NCBI GenBank assembly: GCA_965227155.1
Contig: OZ245731.1
Location: 3,720,001-3,784,000, forward strand
Direction of reading: 5' to 3'
From: UBA6059 sp965227155
GTDB lineage: Bacteria; Bacteroidota; Bacteroidia; Cytophagales; Cyclobacteriaceae
Length of the DNA stretch: 64,000 nucleotides
Each line of letters starts with the position of its first letter. Position 1 is the stretch's first letter. This document shows, piece after piece, positions 44,960 through 54,232 of the stretch. The notes under the pieces were generated by a model. It saw nothing but the letters and a program-made list of their open reading frames with translations. It had not been told where the DNA came from and did not search any database. Made by a program: the position numbers and the translations under genes.

Positions 44960-47188
44960 ATGGTAAGCATCTATTATAACATCAAAGCGCCCATTTTTTT
45001 GTGTTTAATCTTTTTTTCCTCCTCGATCATAAATGCTCAAAACAAGTATGTCCCGATAATTCCTAACCCTCAAGAAGTTGAGTGGTCTGATCAAACCTTT
45101 GTGCTCAATACACAAAAATCTTTAAATCTATTTGTCGATAAGATTTACCCGGCAGATCAATTCCTTGATGCCTGGGAAGAGTACACTTCACAAGAGCTAG
45201 ATCTGGTGCAAAAATCAAAGGGAGCAGATATAAGTTTGCTGATTCTCAATGAAGACAATGATAATCAGGAATTTGCGTCATTTATAGAGCCTCTCAGGGA
45301 TTTCCAAAAAAGGGAAGCTTACCAAATTGCAATTGACACTAAAGGAATTGTGGTTTATGCTACGCATGAGACCGGGGCCTATTATGCAGTCCAATCTTTG
45401 AAACAGCTTTTACGGGCATATGGACCTGAAAATGCGTTGCCCGGTATCATCATTAATGACTATCCCGATCTTGAAATTCGTGGAATGATGGATGATATCA
45501 GTAGAGGCCCCGTGCCCACGCATGCCTACATGAAACAGCAAATAGAGCGTCTTTCTGAAATGAAAATCAATATGCTCACCTATTACACAGAGCATGTGGT
45601 TAAAACCGAAGAACATGCAGCTTTTGCCCCGGCAGATGGTGCACTAACTATTGCTGAATGGCGATCACTTGCAGACTATGCTAAGAAATTTACTATCGAT
45701 TTGGTTGGTAATTTCCAGTCATTTGGACATTTCGAAAAAATACTCGCTCACCCAAATTATAGCCATCTCGGCGAAGGGGGAGCGTTGCTTTCTCCTGCGT
45801 ACGAAGAGAGTTACGAACTACTGGATGACATATATACCGAGATGATACCAGCATTTCACTCAGACTATTTTCATATCAATTCAGACGAAACCTTTGATTT
45901 GGGAGCCGGTGCTTCTAAGGCAAGGGTTGATAGCCTCGGAGAAAGTGCTGTTTATGCTGAACATATCAATCGTATTTACGACTTGATTACAGCCAAAGGC
46001 AAAAAGGTACTGATGTGGGGTGACATCATTCTCAATGATCCTACCATATTAGACAGGCTTCCGTATGATGTTATTCCTATTACCTGGGGATACGATATCA
46101 TGGAGACTTACACAGATCGGATTACTACTTTTTTGGACAGGGGCTACAATCCACTCATTTCCACAGGCATTCTAAATTCACACAGCATGATCCCTGATTT
46201 TGAAGTGGCCAAAGGAAATATTGGTGGATTCTTAGCGGAAGGAAAAAGACTAGGAGCATGGGGTATGTTAAATACGGTCTGGGATGATGGCGGCTCGGCA
46301 CTGTTTTCACGAGATTGGTATGGCGTTGCGTATGCTGCGGAACAAAGTTGGAATAGCGACACTACAGATCAAACATATGATGCTCGGTTCAACAAGGTGC
46401 TTTACGGTAATAATGGTTCAGGTATTAGTAAAGCCCTTAATACAATCAATCAACTGACATCCATCAAGTCCACCGAAAAAATGAATGAGGCAGTATTTTG
46501 GCAGCAAATTCTACCGGATTCCGGCAAATCAATATTGACTAATCTGGAAGATTGGGGTGAAGTTAATGCTGTTGTTGAAAAGGCAGATACCTATCTCGAA
46601 GAGGTGGAAGCATCCTATTTTGCTCAAGACCTTGATTACATACAATTTACAATCGACCAATATCGGTATTTGGCTACCAGCAGACCCGCAATTGTCGAAA
46701 TTGCCGAATTCTATAAAAAGGCCTACCTCCTCCAAAAGGAGGATGCAAAAAAGGAAGAAGCCCGCTCCTTGCTGGTGCAGGCTTTTAGTAAGCTGAAAGA
46801 TGTCATTAGCAATTTAACATTATTAAAAGCAGAGAATCAGCGATTGTGGCTTCTCGAAAACCGATCTTACTCCCTCGATATGGTAGAAAGTCGCTATGAT
46901 AAGCAGCTTTCAGATTTTTACGATGTAGAAAAAAGGCTTCGAATTGCGCTTTCCAGGTTCGATAGTGAATTAGAAATTCCTCACCCTAAAGACGTTCGAC
47001 TAGACATTGAAAAAACGGATAACTGGTACTTCAAAGGATGGTTGATGACAGAGCCAATGCCAACAAAAAACGGAGCTCATGATCCTCAGTTTGATGCATT
47101 GTCTGAAATGGGTGGATTGGCTGCTACCTTTCCCAATGTTACAGAAGAATTCTTCCATGATTCGGTGAAATACAGATGGAAAGGGTAA
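44960..47188 (+). CDS. GH20-like beta-N-acetylhexosaminidase, C-terminus lost by probable frameshift
   Basis: A 742-residue secreted protein (signal FLCLIFFSSSIINAQ). The GH20b-type N-domain (YVPIIPNPQEVEW, KREAYQIAIDTKGIVVYA, GAYYAVQSLKQLL) precedes a TIM barrel with LEIRGMMDDISRGPVPT, MKINMLTYYTEHVV, FQSFGHFEKIL and INSDETFDLG, where Asp309-Glu310 form the family's catalytic pair. The barrel ends with MLNTVWDDGGSALFSRDWYG. After about residue 480 a helical C-terminal part follows. The frame stops at 47188 with YRWKG, but a sequence that continues the protein naturally begins in the -1 frame at 47176. GH20 enzymes release terminal GlcNAc/GalNAc. Confidence 0.82.
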   Translation: MVSIYYNIKAPIFLCLIFFSSSIINAQNKYVPIIPNPQEVEWSDQTFVLNTQKSLNLFVDKIYPADQFLDAWEEYTSQELDLVQKSKGADISLLILNEDNDNQEFASFIEPLRDFQKREAYQIAIDTKGIVVYATHETGAYYAVQSLKQLLRAYGPENALPGIIINDYPDLEIRGMMDDISRGPVPTHAYMKQQIERLSEMKINMLTYYTEHVVKTEEHAAFAPADGALTIAEWRSLADYAKKFTIDLVGNFQSFGHFEKILAHPNYSHLGEGGALLSPAYEESYELLDDIYTEMIPAFHSDYFHINSDETFDLGAGASKARVDSLGESAVYAEHINRIYDLITAKGKKVLMWGDIILNDPTILDRLPYDVIPITWGYDIMETYTDRITTFLDRGYNPLISTGILNSHSMIPDFEVAKGNIGGFLAEGKRLGAWGMLNTVWDDGGSALFSRDWYGVAYAAEQSWNSDTTDQTYDARFNKVLYGNNGSGISKALNTINQLTSIKSTEKMNEAVFWQQILPDSGKSILTNLEDWGEVNAVVEKADTYLEEVEASYFAQDLDYIQFTIDQYRYLATSRPAIVEIAEFYKKAYLLQKEDAKKEEARSLLVQAFSKLKDVISNLTLLKAENQRLWLLENRSYSLDMVESRYDKQLSDFYDVEKRLRIALSRFDSELEIPHPKDVRLDIEKTDNWYFKGWLMTEPMPTKNGAHDPQFDALSEMGGLAATFPNVTEEFFHDSVKYRWKG

Positions 47189-47535
47189 ATACACCGCTTT
47201 TTAGTAGAGTAAATCTACACGAGCTTTTTGATAACACTGATCAGAAATTGATGCATGCATTTGCTCATATAGATTCAAATAAACCACAGAGGGTGCGTTT
47301 ATTGGTAGGAAGCACCGATGGCTTAGATGTCTACTTAAATGGCGAAAAAGTGCATGAGCAGTTTGGTGCCAGACCTTATCTAACTGATCAGGATGAGGTG
47401 TTCTTAGACCTTAAGGAAGGTAGAAATCATCTTATGCTGAGGCTTGTACATGACACGGGCGATTGGGTTTTTTCTGTGACCATGCCAGATGTAGAGTTTG
47501 TCAGTAATAAAAACAGATACCGCATATTAAATTAG
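47176..47535 (+). pseudogene. C-terminal beta-domain of the GH20 protein, displaced by a -1 frameshift
   Basis: The 119-codon frame MERVNTPLFSRVNLHELF... has no signal peptide and no independent upstream region, and reads like an accessory beta-sandwich (QRVRLLVGSTDGLDVYLNG, GRNHLMLRLVHDTGDW). It overlaps the GH20 gene by 13 bp. Adding one base in the AAAGGG run at about 47179-47184 would give YRWK-RVNTPLFSR and restore one 860-residue protein. Either a real mutation, a sequencing error in that run, or, less likely, translational coupling of two chains. Confidence 0.65.
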
Positions 47536-47560
47536 ATGTGAGTAGTACTTACAAATCAGT

Positions 47561-48325
47561 ATGAAAAATATGCCCGACAAAAGCCAGTATGATAAACTTA
47601 CTTTGGATGTGAGCAAAACCCGGGAAGAGATGGGTGCTAAAGCCGCCAACCATGTTGCACGAATCATAAAATACCTATTGGAATCAAAGCAATCGGTTAA
47701 TATGATTTTTGCGGCAGCACCATCGCAGGATGAGTTTTTAGAAGCCTTGCTACAGTTAGATATTGCATGGGAGAGGATCAATGCGTTTCATATGGACGAG
47801 TACATTGGTATAGCACCCGATGCACCTCAAAGCTTTGGGCAGTGGTTGAAGGTACGGTTATTTGATCGGGTTCCATTTCAGTCAGTACATTTGATCAACC
47901 CGCTACATCCTGAACAGGAATGTGAGCGATATAAAGCCCTGCTGAGGAACTTCCCTCCTGATATTTGCTGCCTGGGAATTGGTGAAAACGGCCATTTGGC
48001 ATTTAACGACCCCCCGGTAGCTGATTTTAATGATCCTAAATGGGTGAAGATAGTTGAACTTGAGCAAGCTTGTCGGCAGCAGCAAGTCAATGATGGATGT
48101 TTTGAATCCCTCTCGCATGTACCAAAAACTGCCATCACACTCACGATTCCGGCATTACTTTCAGCTACATATATGAGCTGTGTGGTGCCGGGTAGTAATA
48201 AAGCCAAAGCTGTAAAGAACAGCCTGGAAGGGGAAATATCTACCACTTGCCCAGCATCGATCCTTCGTACGCATAAAAATGCAGCTCTTTTTGTTGATTC
48301 CGATGCATATAATGAGGCCTGGTAA
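47561..48325 (+). CDS. nagB: Glucosamine-6-phosphate deaminase (NagB-like)
   Basis: A 254-residue cytosolic enzyme with the isomerase/deaminase signatures NMIFAAAPSQDEFLEALL, INAFHMDEYIGIAPDAPQSF (catalytic Asp in DEYIG), CCLGIGENGHLAFNDPP, AITLTIPALLSATYM and VVPGSNKAKAVKNSLEG. NagB converts glucosamine-6-phosphate to fructose-6-phosphate and ammonia. It ends the ChbG-GH20-NagB run. The divergence of the glycine-rich region (FAAAPSQDEF rather than the usual TGSTP) means a related substrate such as galactosamine-6-phosphate cannot be excluded. Confidence 0.82.
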   Translation: MKNMPDKSQYDKLTLDVSKTREEMGAKAANHVARIIKYLLESKQSVNMIFAAAPSQDEFLEALLQLDIAWERINAFHMDEYIGIAPDAPQSFGQWLKVRLFDRVPFQSVHLINPLHPEQECERYKALLRNFPPDICCLGIGENGHLAFNDPPVADFNDPKWVKIVELEQACRQQQVNDGCFESLSHVPKTAITLTIPALLSATYMSCVVPGSNKAKAVKNSLEGEISTTCPASILRTHKNAALFVDSDAYNEAW

Positions 48326-48427
48326 GCTTCATTTATTTGATGCTATGCAAATGCCCCATAAGGTATAAATACAAAAAACACCGTCTAACTATTGAATTCC
48401 CATTGGAATTGAAATACCGCTCGTTGT

Positions 48428-50611
48428 ATGAAAAAGCTTTTTCTGGTCATTCTATTGGTTAATTTTAGTGCTAGAGCTCAGAATACCATAAAAGTTTCTC
48501 CTGAGGATAATCTTAATGAAGTTGTGCTATCCTTAAATCCGGGAGACACCTTGCTTTTTGAACCTGGGATTTATTTTGGTCCGATTAAGCTCACAAATGT
48601 TCATGGAGATTTTGACAAGCCTATTATTTTTATTGGGCCTGCCGAAATAGCTAATTCTGCTGTAATTGATGGAAGAAGACCTTCACCAAATGTCGCCATA
48701 TCTTACAACTGGCTGGAAATTAATGGATCTTCATGGTTAGAGTTTGTCAATCTACATTTTCAAAACGCATGGATCGATCCTCTGCCGGTCAATAATTCAT
48801 CCTACATTTCCTTCAAAAACTGTTATTTCCAGGGTGGGAGACGGTTGATTAATGTAAGCGGTCCGGCTTCACACCATATACTTGTTGAGAATTGTTTTTG
48901 GGATCAGGGAGCTACATATGCATGGAATGTAAGTTCATGGACAGATGGAGCTGCATGGCAATCCATGCATCACGGGGCACTTGATTTTCTAAATGGCTCG
49001 TTGATTACAATGCAAGGAACCTCTGGCAGTCATGTCATAAGGGGCAACACCATTCAGAATGCATTTAATGCTTTTCGATGGAGAGGGGATGAAGGTTTTG
49101 ATGCGAATATTGAAATTTATCAAAATACCATAAAGCGTATCAGAGACAATGATTTTGAACCGGAAGATTATACCAAAAACTTATTTATACATCACAATTG
49201 GACTCACAATATCCACAAAACCTTATCTGTAGATCATGTAAAGGGTGGAAACATCTATTATTTTGGAAATATCATCACCAATGATCCTGATAGTTGGTCA
49301 GAGGATATTTGTACCGGTTACTACAAGGTTTATGGTACTGGAAACGATAATTTATCCGAACCGCTTTACATCTTCAATAATAGCTATTATGGAAGTGGCA
49401 GATTACATGGCTCAATTGGAGATCGAGAGATGAAACACGTAAAGCATTACAACAATGCTTTCTCATTGACCAAAAGAGCGTGGGAACTGGATCGATGGAA
49501 TGGTACGCTAAATTATGATTATGACTGTTCTAATAAAGCCTTCAGCACCATTTTATTAAATAATGGTCAGGAGGAAAATGGTGTTGTGTCTGATCCACGT
49601 TTTGCAAATCCTAATACCTTCGATTTAAGGTTACAAGGCGATAGTCCGTGTATTGATGCTGGTGGTTTTCTTTCTATTCCCGAACTTAATTGGACATCCA
49701 TTTACGAAGGAACGGCACCTGATATAGGTGCTTTTGATGAGAATGAACCAATACAAGGCCCCTTTTTTCGAACAGACACCTTAGCCCTTGCTATTCCTGT
49801 TTTGGAGCACCCTCGCATTACTCAACACAGGTCAACCAACGACTCCAACTATTTAAGTTTTTCTTATCCAATAGACGAAACTACCATATCTGGTAACATT
49901 ACAGTTTTTGGAGAAAATCATGAATCGATGTTGATCACCGATTTTGTATCGATGGATAATGGTTATTCGATAGGCTTTCAGTCTAGATTCCCTGTATTAA
50001 GGGCAACAATAACTGGTCCACTGCAGGGAATAAATGGGCTTAGGGCTACCAATTGGGCTAATGCTGCCGATTTCACTAAAGGAGACCACAATGATGTAGT
50101 TGTTTATATGCTTCATCCACAATTAGAGCCCCGAGTCCCGCCCCCACCAAATAGTAATGTGTATCTGGAAAGTAGCCTGAATAGAAGTATTGTGCCTGTA
50201 GGTACGCAAATTACAGTTACGGCTAGTGCAGACCCAGGATATGCCTTTGAAAGATGGGAGGGTGATATTAGTGGAGAAGGCTTGATAGTAACCAAAACGC
50301 TCAATGAAAGCGCATGGATTATTGCACATTTTGTAAAAGAGGAGGATCAGCCGGATGAGGTCGTTTTAGGTATCGAAAGCAATTCGATATTGGCTTACCC
50401 CAACCCAAATACCGGAATACTATATCTAAAAGACAATCACCAATATGAAAATGTAAAAGTGGTTGATATGGCAGGAAAGATCACGATTTTAAAGATCATA
50501 GATGATAAACTGCAACTATCAGGCTTTAAGGATGGGATCTATGTTCTTGAATTTGAAAATGGTAATAAGGCCGAATCAGTTAAGATTTCTATAAATAGAA
50601 TGACACGATGA
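48428..50611 (+). CDS. Secreted right-handed beta-helix protein with B-repeat and T9SS domain
   Basis: A 727-residue protein with signal peptide (LFLVILLVNFSARAQ). Beta-helix rungs run from about 30 to 420 (FEPGIYFGPIKLTNVHGDF, SWLEFVNLHFQNAW, HHILVENCFWDQG, GSHVIRGNTIQNAFNAFRW, NIEIYQNTIKRIRDNDFEPEDY, SVDHVKGGNIYYFGN). An InlB-type B-repeat follows at about 585-640 (TASADPGYAFERWEGDISG) and the T9SS domain closes it (LAYPNPNTGILYLKDN). The fold and length fit PL6-like lyases or related helix enzymes, but their catalytic Lys/Arg could not be placed with certainty, so the activity is open. Independent transcription unit, 102 bp after nagB. Confidence 0.78.
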   Translation: MKKLFLVILLVNFSARAQNTIKVSPEDNLNEVVLSLNPGDTLLFEPGIYFGPIKLTNVHGDFDKPIIFIGPAEIANSAVIDGRRPSPNVAISYNWLEINGSSWLEFVNLHFQNAWIDPLPVNNSSYISFKNCYFQGGRRLINVSGPASHHILVENCFWDQGATYAWNVSSWTDGAAWQSMHHGALDFLNGSLITMQGTSGSHVIRGNTIQNAFNAFRWRGDEGFDANIEIYQNTIKRIRDNDFEPEDYTKNLFIHHNWTHNIHKTLSVDHVKGGNIYYFGNIITNDPDSWSEDICTGYYKVYGTGNDNLSEPLYIFNNSYYGSGRLHGSIGDREMKHVKHYNNAFSLTKRAWELDRWNGTLNYDYDCSNKAFSTILLNNGQEENGVVSDPRFANPNTFDLRLQGDSPCIDAGGFLSIPELNWTSIYEGTAPDIGAFDENEPIQGPFFRTDTLALAIPVLEHPRITQHRSTNDSNYLSFSYPIDETTISGNITVFGENHESMLITDFVSMDNGYSIGFQSRFPVLRATITGPLQGINGLRATNWANAADFTKGDHNDVVVYMLHPQLEPRVPPPPNSNVYLESSLNRSIVPVGTQITVTASADPGYAFERWEGDISGEGLIVTKTLNESAWIIAHFVKEEDQPDEVVLGIESNSILAYPNPNTGILYLKDNHQYENVKVVDMAGKITILKIIDDKLQLSGFKDGIYVLEFENGNKAESVKISINRMTR

Positions 50612-50696
50612 TTGCTAATATCTGTGGTTTTAATGGACTAGTCACCTATGAATACCACTTTAATGCAAATGCACAAAGAATACCGACATAGTGATA

Positions 50697-53096
50697 ATGA
50701 AAATATTTAATAGGGACAGGGTAATGAGAATAAAAGCAAGTGGTATAAGAGTAAGAAAGCTTAACAGAGCGGTTTTTACTCACTTTTTATTCATCATTCA
50801 TATATGTGCATTTCAGTCATTTGCACAAGACAGCATTTACCTGGAGGCCGAATCGGGCTTAGTAGAAGCTCCCATGCAGGTTTTTGATGACCCTGATGCC
50901 AGCAATGGTCAATATGTAGAAGTACTTCCGGGCAATGAGTCTACGGGTTCTCCTCCTGCTGCTGGCAAAGTATCTTTCAACATCAACCTAAAAGCCGGCA
51001 TATACAAAATTTGGGGCCGGGTTATTACCCCTTCCGGATCAGACGATTCCTTCTGGGTGCAGGTAAATAACGGAAATGCCTACCGTTGGAATGCTATTGG
51101 AGAATTCAACAGCTGGACTTGGGCACCTGTGCATGATAGTGATGATAATGAAAGGCAAGTGACCTGGCAATTGGAAGAAGGCACCCATACTATCAATATT
51201 TATTACCGTGAAGATGGGGCACAACTGGATGAAATTTACATCACTGGTTTTGATGATACACCTACCAAAGGAAATGTAGTTGTCACCAAAAGGATTTTTG
51301 TTTCTCAAGCGTTGGGCTCAGATGGTAATGAAGGGACTGAAGAGAGCCCGATAAGAACACTCCACAGGGCCTACCAGATAGCACAGGCAACTCAAAATGA
51401 GGTGACCAACTATGAAATACTATTGAGAGGTGGAGAGACCTTCGATGATTTCACTCCTATTTATGGTTTGGATGAAGCGCAGGGACCTTTGCATTTTGGA
51501 TTTGTGTGGAATATAAACCGTAAGCTTAAATTTTCCACCTATGGGCCAGCGGAGAAAGCACACTTGCTTGGCAGCAAACATAGGCATGAGGGAGGGCCAA
51601 CACAGGGGTTGCTTGTGATTGGTCCCAGTGAGCAAGACGTATTGATTGAGAACCTGTTTTTCGAAATGTGGCAGGAAGGTGCCATAATGGTGTATGAAAC
51701 TGAGGATGTGCACATCAGGGATATTAAGATCAATAAGATCGGCACATATTATTTCCCTGGCGAGCAGACACCCCGAAATAGTTCTTCATACCCATATACA
51801 GCAGGGGTGATCTATCCAAAGAACTCTACTCGGATTTTAATGGAGCATATTGAAATGACCAATTGTCATAACATTTTCGAGGATGTGACCAATCTTCATG
51901 GCTTCTATGGTACCCGACTCAATGAATCAGAAATAAGAAACTGCTATTTAAAAAATGTCAGTGGCTCGCCTTTCAAGTTTCGGAGGTCCCAGGCCAATAA
52001 TGTTTATATACATGATAACGAGGCATACTATACCGGCCATACGGAGTTTGAAGATAGCTGGGCTCAGCCGGGATTTTTACGCTATAGTGGCGACCCAGGA
52101 GGAGATTGTCCTTATGCATTGACTTTTGAAAACAATGTTTTCCATTATCCATTCTGCTGGAGTGAATATGGCGAAAACTGTGATACTGCTGAAGCTATTT
52201 TGTGTAGTGTAAGCAATACCAATTCCTGCGGTACGGAGGCCTGTACCGATCCGGAGAAAGTCAGCTGGATAAATAATGATATCATTTATTCATGGGCTCC
52301 CGGCCAACAATTGGATTTACCAGAAGCACCTTTTGGCTTAACTGCAGTATCATCCTCTGAAACTGCCGTGACCATTAGGTGGTATGACAGGAATATCAAT
52401 GAGCAGGCCTTTGTTATTGAAAGGCAGGTTGGCGGTTCATTTGAAGAGGTGGCTCGATTAGGTGCAAATGCAGAAGCTTTTTCAGAGCAGAATCTGGAGC
52501 CGGCCACCGCATATACCTACAGGGTTTATGTAGAAAATACAATCGGCCGTTCACCTTACAGCGAATCAGTTACCATCACTACTTCAACTCCCAACACACC
52601 GCCGGTTGCGATATTGTCAGCCACCGCAGAGGAGGGCGTGCCACCCCTGGATATTGACTTTGATGGTAGTGCTTCATCAGACACTGATGGAGATATGCTA
52701 GGCTATCTATGGACAATTAATGGTGAATCCGTGGGTAATGAACCATTGCTTAGTTACACATTTGAATCAGAAGGCACTTACGAGGTGGTTTTAACAGTTG
52801 ATGATGGAGAAGTGAGTGCGGAAGCCTGGATTGAAATAGTTGTACTAGAGCCGCTAAGCGTCGAACGGCCAGGGCGGAATCTGGTTGTATTTCCTAATCC
52901 ATCCACCGGGCATTTCTTTGTATCATCATCCAATCAACGTTTAGACATGAAAGTGATCGACCTTTCAGGGAAGCAAATCCAATCTTTTCACCACCTGAAA
53001 GAGGGCGTATCATACCAATTGCCTTCAGGTATTTACTTACTTGTATTTACCATTGAAAATCAACAATACGCCACCAGAAAGCTGGTTGTTAAATAG
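50697..53096 (+). CDS. Multidomain T9SS beta-helix protein with the shared N-terminal binding module
   Basis: A 799-residue protein. After an N-terminal signal (FLFIIHICAFQSFAQ) comes the same carbohydrate-binding-like module seen in both giant lyase-fold proteins (about 45-185: LEAESGLVEAPMQVFDDPD, GIYKIWGRVITPSGSDDSFW). A beta-helix region spans about 200-540 (TRILMEHIEMTNCHNIF, ESEIRNCYLKNVSGS, NNVYIHDNEAYYTGH), then fibronectin type III (APFGLTAVSSSETAVTIRWY), PKD (PPLDIDFDGSASSDTDGDML) and the T9SS domain (LVVFPNPSTGHFFV). A GTG at 50691 is also possible. Catalytic residues are not evident. The shared module ties it to the same polymer as the lyase-fold operon. Confidence 0.8.
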   Translation: MKIFNRDRVMRIKASGIRVRKLNRAVFTHFLFIIHICAFQSFAQDSIYLEAESGLVEAPMQVFDDPDASNGQYVEVLPGNESTGSPPAAGKVSFNINLKAGIYKIWGRVITPSGSDDSFWVQVNNGNAYRWNAIGEFNSWTWAPVHDSDDNERQVTWQLEEGTHTINIYYREDGAQLDEIYITGFDDTPTKGNVVVTKRIFVSQALGSDGNEGTEESPIRTLHRAYQIAQATQNEVTNYEILLRGGETFDDFTPIYGLDEAQGPLHFGFVWNINRKLKFSTYGPAEKAHLLGSKHRHEGGPTQGLLVIGPSEQDVLIENLFFEMWQEGAIMVYETEDVHIRDIKINKIGTYYFPGEQTPRNSSSYPYTAGVIYPKNSTRILMEHIEMTNCHNIFEDVTNLHGFYGTRLNESEIRNCYLKNVSGSPFKFRRSQANNVYIHDNEAYYTGHTEFEDSWAQPGFLRYSGDPGGDCPYALTFENNVFHYPFCWSEYGENCDTAEAILCSVSNTNSCGTEACTDPEKVSWINNDIIYSWAPGQQLDLPEAPFGLTAVSSSETAVTIRWYDRNINEQAFVIERQVGGSFEEVARLGANAEAFSEQNLEPATAYTYRVYVENTIGRSPYSESVTITTSTPNTPPVAILSATAEEGVPPLDIDFDGSASSDTDGDMLGYLWTINGESVGNEPLLSYTFESEGTYEVVLTVDDGEVSAEAWIEIVVLEPLSVERPGRNLVVFPNPSTGHFFVSSSNQRLDMKVIDLSGKQIQSFHHLKEGVSYQLPSGIYLLVFTIENQQYATRKLVVK

Positions 53097-53116
53097 CACC
53101 CTTAGCCAGGTTGGTC

Positions 53117-53629
53117 TTATTCCTTCCTCGTGTACTGAATCCGCCAGCTCAATGTCCAGGTTTCACCCCCATCTTTGGAGCTTTCCCAGTCCCAGGTGAA
53201 TGCATCCTCGGTGATGTTATAAAAAACCATCCGTTGAATGATAGTCCCCTCGGCAGTCTCTTGCGCCGTAGTGCTGAACATCCTTTTGTCGCCCTCGCGG
53301 GATCCAGTAAAGCTAAAGTAGCCCCCCTGACTATCTGCCCAGGCCTGGCGCCAGACCTTTTGCCGTGGATCAAAAACCGATATGCTGGTGCCTTTGAAGC
53401 CTGCATTACCACCCTGGGTGATGCTAAACCGTTCCTGTATGACACTGCCATCCATTATTTTTTCAATGATATTGGTACCAGAGCCTGTCTTACCATTACT
53501 TTCTTCCCATTCTACACGCCATTCTCCCAACCAAAAGTCGAAATCCTGGGGTGAAGGGGTGTTTTCCTGGCAAAAAAGTAAATTGGAGCAGCATGAAAAA
53601 ATGATCGTAAGGAGTAATGGTCTCATCAT
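53117..53629 (-). CDS. Small secreted protein with FDFWLGEW-type (DUF1579-like) domain
   Basis: A 170-residue protein starting MMRPLLLTIIFSCCSN, a signal peptide ending FCQ. The mature part opens with FDFWLGEWRVEWEE and contains VFDPRQKVWRQAWADSQGGY and WESSKDGGETWTLSWRI, the pattern of DUF1579-like lipocalin-type domains. The function of these is unknown. A longer frame back to 53851 runs across the dCMP deaminase gene and is rejected. It is convergent with the T9SS protein (20-bp gap) and marks the right edge of the polysaccharide island. Confidence 0.72.
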   Translation of the reverse strand: MMRPLLLTIIFSCCSNLLFCQENTPSPQDFDFWLGEWRVEWEESNGKTGSGTNIIEKIMDGSVIQERFSITQGGNAGFKGTSISVFDPRQKVWRQAWADSQGGYFSFTGSREGDKRMFSTTAQETAEGTIIQRMVFYNITEDAFTWDWESSKDGGETWTLSWRIQYTRKE

Positions 53630-53683
53630 AATGTGCTTAATTTGGTTTGGGTAGAAGTATATTTTGAGTGTTAACAATTTAGG

Positions 53684-54181
53684 ATGGAAAGACCCGGTAT
53701 GGACAGACCCGAATTTGATGATATTTTTATGGAACTGGCGGTGAACCTCGCCAAACGATCGCATTGTATCAAGCGTCATGTTGGTGCAGTATTGACGAAG
53801 GAAACCCGCATCATATCCATTGGCTACAATGGTCCGCCCTCCGGGACGCAAAACTGTGATGAGGTGTTTCCTGAGCAGGGCTGTCCTCGTGATTCAAAAG
53901 GAGGGTGCAGCCTGGCGATTCATGCAGAACAAAATGCCATTCTTTACGCTGTAAAAAATAAAGCCTCTGTAGAAGGTGCCACCTTATATGTTACACTTTC
54001 ACCCTGTCTGGCTTGTGCCAGAATCATCTACACCATGGGTATAGCCAGGGTCATTTTCCTGCAATCCTATGCCGCCTACAAAGGAATCGCTAATGACGAA
54101 GGAGTCGATTTTCTAAAAATGTATGGTGTGGATGTGCAACAATACCAGGGTAAAGTGCCGGAGCTTACACCCTTGATCTAA
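53684..54181 (+). CDS. dCMP deaminase (cytidine/deoxycytidylate deaminase family)
   Basis: A 165-residue zinc deaminase. The zinc/catalytic motif HAEQNAI and the second motif PCLACARII are present, with CIKRHVGAVLTKETRIISIG and GYNGPPSGTQNCDE typical of dCMP deaminases (ComEB-like). It converts dCMP to dUMP for thymidylate synthesis in the cytosol. The ATG at 53684 is divergent from the DUF1579-like gene; an ATG at 53699 (MDRPEFDD) is also possible. Confidence 0.93.
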   Translation: MERPGMDRPEFDDIFMELAVNLAKRSHCIKRHVGAVLTKETRIISIGYNGPPSGTQNCDEVFPEQGCPRDSKGGCSLAIHAEQNAILYAVKNKASVEGATLYVTLSPCLACARIIYTMGIARVIFLQSYAAYKGIANDEGVDFLKMYGVDVQQYQGKVPELTPLI

Positions 54182-54232
54182 AGATCATTTCATCAAAATT
54201 TCTTATTTTATAGTAAACTAAAGCTAACAGTT

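Noticed and set aside
47176..47188. Programmed -1 ribosomal frameshift in the GH20 gene
   Set aside because: The local bases TGGAAAGGGTAA do not form a standard X-XXY-YYZ slippery heptamer in the reading frame; a one-base indel is simpler.
53111..53554. 147-codon plus-strand frame at the right edge of the island
   Set aside because: Antisense to the DUF1579-like gene, composition unlike a protein, no recognisable motif.
53630..53851. Long N-terminal extension of the DUF1579-like protein
   Set aside because: It would run antisense through the dCMP deaminase gene; MMRPLLL at 53629 gives a normal signal peptide.
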